A stretch of 58,554 nucleotides of DNA from an uncultured Treponema sp. (GTDB taxonomy: Bacteria; Spirochaetota; Spirochaetia; Treponematales; Treponemataceae), in NCBI GenBank assembly GCA_905372235.1, contig CAJPOF010000007.1:1-58554 (forward strand), in the 5' to 3' direction. A program made the position numbers and the translations under genes. Shown piece after piece: positions 16,288 through 23,739 of this stretch. The notes beneath the pieces are model-generated. The model did not search any database. It was not told the origin of the DNA and was given only the letters and a program-made list of their open reading frames with translations. How positions within the stretch are numbered: the first letter of the stretch is position 1; every line of letters starts with the position of its first letter.

Positions 16288-17760
16288 ATGAACGAAGATA
16301 AACGTCTTTACATAATAGGCGCTGGATTTGCGGGGCAAACAATTGCCGACGACATAAAAAGAAAAAAGATTTTCGGTTCGGTGAAGGCTTTTTTGGACGA
16401 CGACAGAAACCTCATCGGAAAGAAAATAGACGGAATTCCAATTTTAGGACCTATCGCCGAAGTGGCTTCCCTTCTCAGGTTCAAAAAGCAGGACGAAGCC
16501 ATAATAGCGATTCCGAGCGCACCCGTCGAAAAGACAAGAAAAATATACGAAGTCTTAAAAGATGCTGGTGTAGCAAAGATAAAGATTCTTCCGGGAATAA
16601 GCCAAGTCGTGAACGGAAGCGCACATTTGGTTCAGACCAGGGACATAGATCCGCTTGACATACTTGGAAGAACCCCCGTAACGATTTCGCTAAAAGAAAG
16701 CCTTTCATACCTCAGGGGAAAACGTGTGATGATAACCGGAGCGGGAGGCTCCATAGGCTCAGAGCTTTCAAGGCAGCTTTTGTCAGGCGGCGCAGAACGC
16801 CTTTATCTTTTCGGGCACGGTGAAAATTCCATCTATCAAATAGACAGGGAACTCAGGCTTTTGCAGGAAGAAGGCGTTGGCGAAAAGGCTACAATCGTTC
16901 CCATAATAGGCGACATGACCGACAGGGCTTACACCGACTATATAATCGAACAGACAAAATGCGACGTGATTTTTCATTGCGCCGCATACAAGCACGTTCC
17001 GATGATGGAAGAAAATCCTGTGGCTGCAATCGCAAACAACGTGTTCGGCACAAAAAACATTTTGGATTCATCGATAAAACACGGAGTCATGCGCTTTGTC
17101 CTTATTTCCACGGACAAGGCTGTAAATCCGGAAAGCGTATATGGTGCGTCAAAAACAATATGCGAAAAACTGGTTCTTGATGCTGCAAGAAAAGCCGGCG
17201 AAGATAAAAAATTCATGTTCGTAAGGTTCGGTAACGTGCTTGGCTCAAGAGGCTCGATTCTTCCTCTTTTTATGGAACAGATAAAAACAGGCGGACCTGT
17301 AACCGTAACGTCGGAAAAAATGGAACGCTTTTTCATGACGATTCCCGAAGCGTGCTCGCTTGTCCTTCAGACAGGAGGCGTAGGCTCTAACGCCGAAAGT
17401 TACCTGCTTGACATGGGAGAACCGATAAAGATAATCGAACTTGCAAAGCAGATAATAAAATTCAGCGGACTTGAACCGTACAGAGACATAGACATAAAAA
17501 TAATAGGAAAAAGAAAGGGCGAAAGGGATTTTGAACCGCTTTGGCTAAAAGAAGAAGAGGCGAAACCCACCGACTATCCAAAGATTCTAAAACTGAAGAA
17601 TCAAGAATTTTCGGCGGAACACCTTGATTCTCTTCTTGAAAAACTGAAGCCCATATGCGTTTTCGAAAAAGATTCTTCTTCCATGTACAGAAACAAAGAA
17701 GCGCTTTTACGGATTTTGCTGGCTGAATTTCCAGCAATGGAAAGAACGCATCAGAAATAA
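16288..17760 (+). CDS. CapD/FlaA1-like UDP-N-acetylhexosamine 4,6-dehydratase, soluble
   Basis: Extended SDR enzyme of the polysaccharide-biosynthesis (CapD/WbpM) family that makes a 4-keto-6-deoxy UDP-sugar. The N-terminal CoA-binding-like Rossmann domain (YIIGAGFAG, 8-16) is followed by the catalytic SDR domain with GAGGSIGSE (151-159), ISTDKAVNP (273-281) and YGASK (Tyr285, Lys289). The four N-terminal membrane helices typical of large CapD proteins are absent, so it should be cytosolic. The next gene is a DegT-type aminotransferase 9 nt downstream that could aminate the product. I recall the same order in T. pallidum (TP0077-TP0081). Confidence 0.87.
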   Translation: MNEDKRLYIIGAGFAGQTIADDIKRKKIFGSVKAFLDDDRNLIGKKIDGIPILGPIAEVASLLRFKKQDEAIIAIPSAPVEKTRKIYEVLKDAGVAKIKILPGISQVVNGSAHLVQTRDIDPLDILGRTPVTISLKESLSYLRGKRVMITGAGGSIGSELSRQLLSGGAERLYLFGHGENSIYQIDRELRLLQEEGVGEKATIVPIIGDMTDRAYTDYIIEQTKCDVIFHCAAYKHVPMMEENPVAAIANNVFGTKNILDSSIKHGVMRFVLISTDKAVNPESVYGASKTICEKLVLDAARKAGEDKKFMFVRFGNVLGSRGSILPLFMEQIKTGGPVTVTSEKMERFFMTIPEACSLVLQTGGVGSNAESYLLDMGEPIKIIELAKQIIKFSGLEPYRDIDIKIIGKRKGERDFEPLWLKEEEAKPTDYPKILKLKNQEFSAEHLDSLLEKLKPICVFEKDSSSMYRNKEALLRILLAEFPAMERTHQK

Positions 17761-17769
17761 GGAGGCAAA

Positions 17770-19008
17770 ATGAGCGACAAAGATTCTCTTTCAGTTCCGT
17801 TTTCACGCCCTTCGATTTCAAAGGAAGAAGAAGACGCCGTCCTTGAAGTAATGAGAAGCGGCTGGCTTACTACCGGAAAACACAGTCTGGAATTCGAAAA
17901 GGATTTTTCCGATTTTATGAACGGCTCTTCCGAAATGGAAGAAAACAGAAAAACACTCGGTCTTGACACAAGAAAAGTCGAAAGCCTTGCCGTAAATTCC
18001 AACACCAGCGGAATGATTCTTGCGATGGAAGCTCTGGGAGTTGGGCATGGAAAAGCAGTTATAACAACGCCTTACACATTCGTTTCCACGGCAAGTTCCG
18101 CCGTTCATCTTGGGGCAGAAGTGCTTTTTGCGGACACGGAAAAGGATTCGTACAGCATAGACACGGAAAAAATCCGTGAAATCCTTGAAAACGACAGGAA
18201 AACCAAAAACAAGGTCGCGGCTATAGTTCCCGTCCACATAGCGGGAAACCTTTGCAACATGAAAAAAATAATGGACATCGCAAGGGAATACGGCGTGAAA
18301 GTCATAGAAGATGCGGCGCACTCTTTTCCTTCCCCGACACCCATAGGCTATGCAGGAACGATTGGAGATGCCGGTGTGTTTTCGTTCTATGTAACAAAGA
18401 CAATCACAACGGCGGAAGGCGGAATGGTCTCATGCCGAAATCCGGAAGTCCTAAAACGAATGAAGACAATGCGCCTTCACGGAATGGACAGAGAAACCTG
18501 GGACAGATACACATCTCCAAAGGCAAGCTGGGAATACGACATAGTGGCTCCCGGATACAAATTCAATCTTCCCGACGTGCTTTCGGCTATAGGTGTATGC
18601 CAGCTTAAAAAAGCGGAACTGTTTTTTGAAAAAAGAAAGCGGATTGTAGAAAAATACAACAGGGAATTCAAGAATCTGGATTTTATAAGGCTTCCGCCTG
18701 ACGGAGAGGGAAACGCATGGCATCTTTACCTCATAAGGATTAATCCCGAAACCCTAAGGATTGGAAGAGACGATTTTGCAAGGGAACTCCAGAAAAAAGG
18801 AATAGGAATTTCAGTCCATTTCATACCGCTTTTCCATTTTTCGTACTGGAGAGCCTTGAATCCGGATTTCACAAAAGAAAATTATCCGAACGCAGAGAAC
18901 AATTACCGAAACACAATATCGCTTCCTCTATGGCCCGATATGACGGATAAAATGATAGATGAAGTTGTGGACGCAGTAATCCGTACAGGAAAGGAAAATC
19001 ATGTCTAA
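17770..19008 (+). CDS. DegT/DnrJ/EryC1-family sugar aminotransferase
   Basis: PLP-dependent enzyme that aminates keto-sugars. The PLP Lys is K210 in FYVTKTITTAEGGMV and the conserved Asp is D181 in IEDAAHS. The N-terminus FSRPSISKEEEDAV and GWLTTG fit the family. At 412 residues it is slightly long, with an extra segment at about 52-72. AAGGAGG precedes ATG 17770. Together with the upstream dehydratase it forms a plausible two-step route to an amino-sugar for surface glycans or flagellin modification. Its 3' end overlaps the next gene by 8 nt, which ties this pair to the oxidoreductase-like genes. Confidence 0.9.
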   Translation: MSDKDSLSVPFSRPSISKEEEDAVLEVMRSGWLTTGKHSLEFEKDFSDFMNGSSEMEENRKTLGLDTRKVESLAVNSNTSGMILAMEALGVGHGKAVITTPYTFVSTASSAVHLGAEVLFADTEKDSYSIDTEKIREILENDRKTKNKVAAIVPVHIAGNLCNMKKIMDIAREYGVKVIEDAAHSFPSPTPIGYAGTIGDAGVFSFYVTKTITTAEGGMVSCRNPEVLKRMKTMRLHGMDRETWDRYTSPKASWEYDIVAPGYKFNLPDVLSAIGVCQLKKAELFFEKRKRIVEKYNREFKNLDFIRLPPDGEGNAWHLYLIRINPETLRIGRDDFARELQKKGIGISVHFIPLFHFSYWRALNPDFTKENYPNAENNYRNTISLPLWPDMTDKMIDEVVDAVIRTGKENHV

Positions 19009-21265
19009 ATCTGAAAACAAACCGGCGGCAAAATCAAAGAAAGCTAAAGCCATAGCCGAAGACGAATATTTAAGAGATCTTAGCAAAAACGGAATGCTCT
19101 ACGGCGCTTTGGTAAGAAGCCCCCGCTCGTCCGGAAGAATCACGAACATAGACTCCTCGATGCTGCCGGAAGACTACACACTGTACACCGCGCGGGAAAT
19201 TCCTGGAAGCAACACGGTAAAAACATTCTCCACAATGACGAACGTGTTCTGCACGGACGAAGTGCATTACGAAGGAGAACCCGTCGGAATCATTGTCGGA
19301 CCTGACATAAAAAGCACAAGAAGATGGGCAAAAAAAATCCAGATAAGCTTTGATTTTTCGCTCCACACAGAAGGAGAACTCACCCAAGAAGAAAAAGAAG
19401 TTCTTACAAAGACAAGAACGCTCCTTTCGTCAAGAACGGTTAAAAAAGGCTTTTACGAAACGGTGGAAGCCTCGGACGAAAAAAACGAAGAGACATTCTT
19501 TAAAGATTTTCCGCATGACATTAAAAGTTCCTGGACATACAGAGAAATTCCGCCGTACTGGATTGAGCCTTCGGGAGCATTTGTTTCCAGCGAAGGAGGA
19601 AGCCTAGCCGTATACAGCCCCACGCAATGGACAAGCCACCTTAAAAAATGCGTCGCCGACGTTCTTGGTCTAAGCGAAAAAAAAATAGAAATCCGGAAAA
19701 CCCAAAACCAGACAAAGAACATGAACGGCTCATGGAGATCCGCACTCCTTTCATGCCAGGTCGCCGTAGCTTCTTATCTTTCAGGGAAAAGCGTGAAACT
19801 TCTTCTTTCAAGGGAAGAGCAGCGGATATTCATGAAAAACGGGCTTGAAACCCATGTCGCAATACGGACAGCCTCAAACGAGAACGGCGAACTTCTTGCG
19901 ATAAAAGCACGCATAACCGCCGACGCAGGCTACCAAAATCCGTTTGCAAGCGAAATAGCGGACAGGCTTACGGTAGCGTTCATAAATATGTATTCGGCAA
20001 AGCACATATCGGTTGAAACGAACATAGTCTCTTCCCCGCTCCCCCCCACGTCAATCTCCGCCGAAAAACTTGATGCGGCGTCATATTTTGCAATCGAAGG
20101 GCATATGCATCTTGTCGCAAAAAAAAGCGGAATCCTTCCGGACGAAATAAAGATTATGAACACGCAAAATGAAGACGCAATTTTCACGTTCAAAGGACTG
20201 AAATGGAAAGAGTCCATAAACGCCATCACAGAAAGAAGCGACTTCGCTCGTAAATATTCTTCGTACAACCTGAATTCAACACAAAATCCTGAAAAAGACG
20301 AGCCGGTGTTCTTTTCGCTTGCAAGACGGGGAATAGGACTTTCAAGCGGACTTGACGGAGCATTCTTCCTTGGCTCGACGTTCGAAAACTACCAGCAGAA
20401 GATGGAAATCACGCTGGGCTATGACGGAAACCTTACGATAACAGCGCCAGCTCCGTCAGATTCGATAGAGAGCATATGGAAAAACATCGCGTCTAAACTC
20501 CTTGAAATAGAGCAGAGCATGATTCGCATAGAAACGAACGCCGAAGATGAAGCGCAATCCCCTTTTCCCGAAGGTTTTTCAAGCAACATAAGTATAATGA
20601 CATCGCTTCTTAGAAAATGCTGCCTTGACATCCAGAAAAAACGATTCAAAGTTCCGCTTCCGATAACGGCAAAAAAATCCACCACAAGCACGATAAAAAA
20701 ATCCTTCGACGCTCAGAAGTTTTCAGGTTCTCCGTTTTACGCCACGTCCTTCGGCTGCGCAATCATGGAAATAGAACTGAACCCGTACACATACAAAATA
20801 AAAATCAAGGGAATATGGGTCGCCATAGACTGCGGTGAAATCTTTTCGATGAAGGCGGCGGAAAACGCAGTACGTCTTGCAATCCGCCAAGAAATGGAAG
20901 ACCTTGTTGAAGACGACACCCTGCTTTCCGAATCCACAAACATATTTTTCGTGCAATCCCAAAATCCTCCGTGCCAGATTGGCTCTTTGATACACAACCT
21001 GATTCCCGGAGCGTTCGCCGCCGCGCTTTCGCAGGCAACCGACTGCACGATTCCTTCGATTCCATGCACGGACGAAGAGATTTTTGAATGTTCCAACAAT
21101 AAAGACGGAAAAACGGAAAACGAAAAAGAGAAAACCACTGCCGAAAAAGAAAAAAATACGGAAATGCAAGGCGAAAAAAGCTCGGCTCAAAAAAGCGAGA
21201 ACAAAAGCGAAACCGAAAACATAAACGAAACAGCCGAAACACAAATCCCGGAGGACAAAAAATGA
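19001..21265 (+). CDS. Xanthine-dehydrogenase-like large subunit lacking the molybdopterin site
   Basis: The fold of the aldehyde oxidase/xanthine dehydrogenase large subunit can be followed along the whole protein. There is a hammerhead domain (LYGALVRSPRSSGRI at 33-47, YEGEPVGIIVG at 90-100), SPTQWTSHL at 206-214, SGKSVKLLLSREEQ at 261-274, and VAIDCG near 607-612. The ending ALSQATDCTIPSIPCTDEE matches family spacing. The key loops are gone: GGGFGGK is replaced around 239-246 by KNMNGSWR, RGFGxPQ around 352-358 by ISAEKLD, and the catalytic GxGE near 660 by IGS. A charged tail (about 700-754) is extra. It is probably not a molybdenum hydroxylase; its real role is unknown. Overlaps its neighbours on both sides. 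Confidence 0.8.
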   Translation: MSKSENKPAAKSKKAKAIAEDEYLRDLSKNGMLYGALVRSPRSSGRITNIDSSMLPEDYTLYTAREIPGSNTVKTFSTMTNVFCTDEVHYEGEPVGIIVGPDIKSTRRWAKKIQISFDFSLHTEGELTQEEKEVLTKTRTLLSSRTVKKGFYETVEASDEKNEETFFKDFPHDIKSSWTYREIPPYWIEPSGAFVSSEGGSLAVYSPTQWTSHLKKCVADVLGLSEKKIEIRKTQNQTKNMNGSWRSALLSCQVAVASYLSGKSVKLLLSREEQRIFMKNGLETHVAIRTASNENGELLAIKARITADAGYQNPFASEIADRLTVAFINMYSAKHISVETNIVSSPLPPTSISAEKLDAASYFAIEGHMHLVAKKSGILPDEIKIMNTQNEDAIFTFKGLKWKESINAITERSDFARKYSSYNLNSTQNPEKDEPVFFSLARRGIGLSSGLDGAFFLGSTFENYQQKMEITLGYDGNLTITAPAPSDSIESIWKNIASKLLEIEQSMIRIETNAEDEAQSPFPEGFSSNISIMTSLLRKCCLDIQKKRFKVPLPITAKKSTTSTIKKSFDAQKFSGSPFYATSFGCAIMEIELNPYTYKIKIKGIWVAIDCGEIFSMKAAENAVRLAIRQEMEDLVEDDTLLSESTNIFFVQSQNPPCQIGSLIHNLIPGAFAAALSQATDCTIPSIPCTDEEIFECSNNKDGKTENEKEKTTAEKEKNTEMQGEKSSAQKSENKSETENINETAETQIPEDKK

Positions 21266-21735
21266 ACATCCCTGTGGTTCTTAACGGAAACAAAGTTATG
21301 CTGCTGGACGATGCGGACACTCCGCTTCTTTCAGTCCTTCGAAAAAACAAACTCTACAGCACAAAGCACGGCTGCGAAAAAGGAATGTGCGGTTCATGCA
21401 CTGTGCTTCTTGACGGAAAGCCCGTCCCGTCGTGCAAAGTTCCTGTAAGCCTTGCCGTAAACCGGAACATTCAGACACTGGAAAGTTTCCGCAAAACCGA
21501 AGAATATCAGGACATCATGAAAGGATTTTCAAAAGCCGGAATAAAGCTCTGCGGATTCTGCGACACGGGAAAAATATTTGCGGCCCGCTCCATACTCCTT
21601 TCGCCCGAAAAACCGAACAGGAACACAATCCATGAAGAAGTAAGCCATCTAAGTCCGTGCTGCACGGACGAAGACACGCTCATAAACGGAATTCTATATG
21701 CGGTGGAATATCACATGAAACGGGTGGAAGGTTAA
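21262..21735 (+). CDS. 2Fe-2S subunit of a xanthine-dehydrogenase-like complex
   Basis: A 157-residue protein with the plant-type ferredoxin motif C38-x4-C43-x2-C46-x11-C58 (HGCEKGMCGSCTVLLDG). The second, helical 2Fe-2S domain has CGFC (97-100), but the usual C-x-C-T-G-Y is replaced by CCTDE with adjacent Cys133 and Cys134. Cluster one should be intact; cluster two is doubtful. The ATG overlaps the large-subunit stop (ATGA) and GGAGG precedes it. In the normal family this subunit passes electrons from the Mo site to FAD. Confidence 0.87.
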   Translation: MNIPVVLNGNKVMLLDDADTPLLSVLRKNKLYSTKHGCEKGMCGSCTVLLDGKPVPSCKVPVSLAVNRNIQTLESFRKTEEYQDIMKGFSKAGIKLCGFCDTGKIFAARSILLSPEKPNRNTIHEEVSHLSPCCTDEDTLINGILYAVEYHMKRVEG

Positions 21736-21736
21736 A

Positions 21737-22552
21737 ATGAAAGAAAACAACGAAACGGAAGCAAAATTCTTTTTTGCAAGGAACGAACAGGAACTTTTCT
21801 ACCAAAAAAAGACCATCGCCGGACTCCAGGTGATAGGCGGTTGCACCTATCTTGAGCATCTTCCCCAAAAATCAATCTCAACCACACTGATTCCAAGATT
21901 CAGGGAAATATCAAAGCACGAACGCTACATAGAAATCGGACCAGGCGTAACTTTGTCGGAACTCAAAGAAATCGGAGAACGGCACATTCCTAAAATCCTG
22001 CACGATGCGATAACGCAGGTGGCAAACCCATTCGTTCGGAACATCGCGACAATCGGCGGAAACATATGCGCAAAGGAACAGAAACTCGGACTTTTTGCGC
22101 CGCTTCTCGCCCTCGACGCACAGGTGGAACTGAAAAGCCAGTCGGAGACAAAGTTCGTCTCTTTCCAGAATTTCAACGAAGTCCCCGAAGACAGAATCCT
22201 TACTACAATCAGAATCCCGCTTGACGACTGGGACGTTTGCCTATATTTCAGGCTGGGACCCAAAAACAGGATAACGGCGCGTTCGGCAGGATTTGCGTTC
22301 CTTGCCACAAGCGAAAAAAGTACAATCTCCGCACTGCGCATAGCCTTCGCAGGACCGTTCGCGTTCCGCTGCGTATCGCTTGAAAACCGCCTTCTTGGAA
22401 GAAAACTTCCATTGGACTACAACGAGATTGAAGGATTCATAAAGGAAGCCACGGAAACCTTTGACGCAACCGCAGAAAAGAAAAACTATGCGGCCATACT
22501 AAAAAAACAGTTCCAAAATCTTGTGCGCTATTCTTTTGAGCAGCTGACGTAA
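21737..22552 (+). CDS. FAD-binding subunit of a xanthine-dehydrogenase-like complex
   Basis: A 271-residue protein of the molybdopterin-dehydrogenase FAD-binding family. The motif NPFVRNIATIGGNI and the following LFAPLLALDAQVEL are well conserved, and LQVIGGCTYLEHL corresponds to the first flavin-binding loop. The C-terminal CO-dehydrogenase-flavoprotein-like domain is present up to the end. It starts 1 nt after the 2Fe-2S gene. Unlike the large subunit it keeps its cofactor motifs, so it could still pass electrons between NAD(P)H or another donor and the Fe-S protein (inference). Last gene of the cluster, convergent with purC. Confidence 0.87.
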   Translation: MKENNETEAKFFFARNEQELFYQKKTIAGLQVIGGCTYLEHLPQKSISTTLIPRFREISKHERYIEIGPGVTLSELKEIGERHIPKILHDAITQVANPFVRNIATIGGNICAKEQKLGLFAPLLALDAQVELKSQSETKFVSFQNFNEVPEDRILTTIRIPLDDWDVCLYFRLGPKNRITARSAGFAFLATSEKSTISALRIAFAGPFAFRCVSLENRLLGRKLPLDYNEIEGFIKEATETFDATAEKKNYAAILKKQFQNLVRYSFEQLT

Positions 22553-22588
22553 AAAAAAGCAGAAAGCCTTATTTTTCGTGAAAAAAAA

Positions 22589-23440
22589 TCAATTTTCTGT
22601 TCGGCAAATTTTTCTTTCACATTCCTTGTATATTTCCGAGGTCCTACGGGCTATGTCGGAAGGGATTTCTTTTATGTCGCTCTTTCCTGCAAGATTGTTC
22701 TCCTTCAGCCAGTCGCGGACAAACTGTTTGTCATACGAGGCAGGGCTTGTGCCGACCTTGTATTTTGAAAGATCCCAAAATCTGCTGGAATCTGGAGTAA
22801 GAACCTCGTCTCCAAGAACAAGTTCTCCGTCCGAATCAAGCCCGAACTCGAATTTTGTGTCGGCTATGATTATTCCGTTTTTGTAGGCGTGTTCGTAGCA
22901 CTTTTTGTACACTGCCAGGGCGGCGTTTTCAATCTTTGAAGCAAGAGCCTCTCCGATGTCGTTTTTCATATATTCAAGCGTAACGTTTATGTCATGCCCT
23001 TCCGCTTCCTTTGTGGACGGAGTTACAATCGGCTCGGAAAGCCGTTCCGCCTGCTCGTATTTTTTTTCAAAAGCATGGCCCAAAAAAGATTCGCCCTTTC
23101 TGTATGCGTCGAACATCGAGCCGAACATATACCCCCGGACGATTACTTCATATGGAATCATCTTGAGTTTTTTAACAAGGACCGTGCGTCCCTCGTATTC
23201 GCTTTTACGCAATTCTTCAGGCATATCGCTCAAATCCGAAGAAATCATATGATTTTTTACAATGTCTTTTGTGTAGCCGAACCAAAACTCGGAAAGAGCG
23301 TTCAAAACTTTTCCCTTGTCCTTTATCAAAGTCGGAAGAATCACATCGAATGCGGAAATTCTATCCGTCGTAACAATGACCATCCTTCCGTCCTCAAGGT
23401 CATAGACCTCCCGCACTTTTCCGCTCGAATACTTTTTCAT
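22589..23440 (-). CDS. purC: Phosphoribosylaminoimidazole-succinocarboxamide synthase
   Basis: SAICAR synthase of de novo purine synthesis. It has SSGKVREVYDL near the N-terminus, TTDRISAFDVILP, VRGYMFGSMFDAY, DTKFEFGLDSDGELVLGDEV and TPDSSRFWD, all family signatures. At 283 residues it is of the longer eukaryote-like/Bacteroides-like form rather than the 237-residue E. coli form. I start at ATG 23440, preceded by AAGGGG at about 8 nt; the in-frame extension upstream has no support. It stands alone, with no other purine gene in the window and no recognisable purine riboswitch upstream. Confidence 0.93.
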   Translation of the reverse strand: MKKYSSGKVREVYDLEDGRMVIVTTDRISAFDVILPTLIKDKGKVLNALSEFWFGYTKDIVKNHMISSDLSDMPEELRKSEYEGRTVLVKKLKMIPYEVIVRGYMFGSMFDAYRKGESFLGHAFEKKYEQAERLSEPIVTPSTKEAEGHDINVTLEYMKNDIGEALASKIENAALAVYKKCYEHAYKNGIIIADTKFEFGLDSDGELVLGDEVLTPDSSRFWDLSKYKVGTSPASYDKQFVRDWLKENNLAGKSDIKEIPSDIARRTSEIYKECERKICRTEN

Positions 23441-23739
23441 GAATATCCCCTTCGCCTTAAAAATCAAAAGGATTCTAGCGTTTAAAACCAGTTTTTGCAA
23501 TTGAAGTGATTTTTATAAAATTCCTTTTAAAATCGTAACCCCTCCTCCCGCTTTTTGATGCTTGCGTTTTTTCCGCACAAAAAAATCCGGATTTCGGAAA
23601 GCAAAATCTCATCCTTTTTGTAAAAACTTCGGTTTTAGAATTTTTTTTTATCGATGATTTTATTTTCCATATAGGATTTTTACTGTAGAATGAACCTTGC
23701 ATCTTTTTGGATGCAGAACGTGATTTTCAGGAGAATAGG
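23441..23739. other. Divergent intergenic region, purC / TGS-kinase
   Basis: About 300 bp without a gene. On the plus strand AAAAC-TTCG-GTTTT (23623-23636) is a UUCG-capped hairpin followed by AGAA and nine T (23641-23649), so it may end a short upstream transcript. TAGAAT at 23686-23691 may be a -10 box for the kinase gene, though its -35 is poor. I see no riboswitch or small ORF with support. Confidence 0.4.

Noticed and set aside
19001..22552. Calling the three genes a functional xanthine dehydrogenase (xdhABC)
   Set aside because: The large subunit lacks all Moco-binding loops and the catalytic Glu, so the enzyme name would mislead.
23441..23739. Purine riboswitch upstream of purC
   Set aside because: I see no conserved purine-aptamer core or matching three-way junction in the short purC leader.
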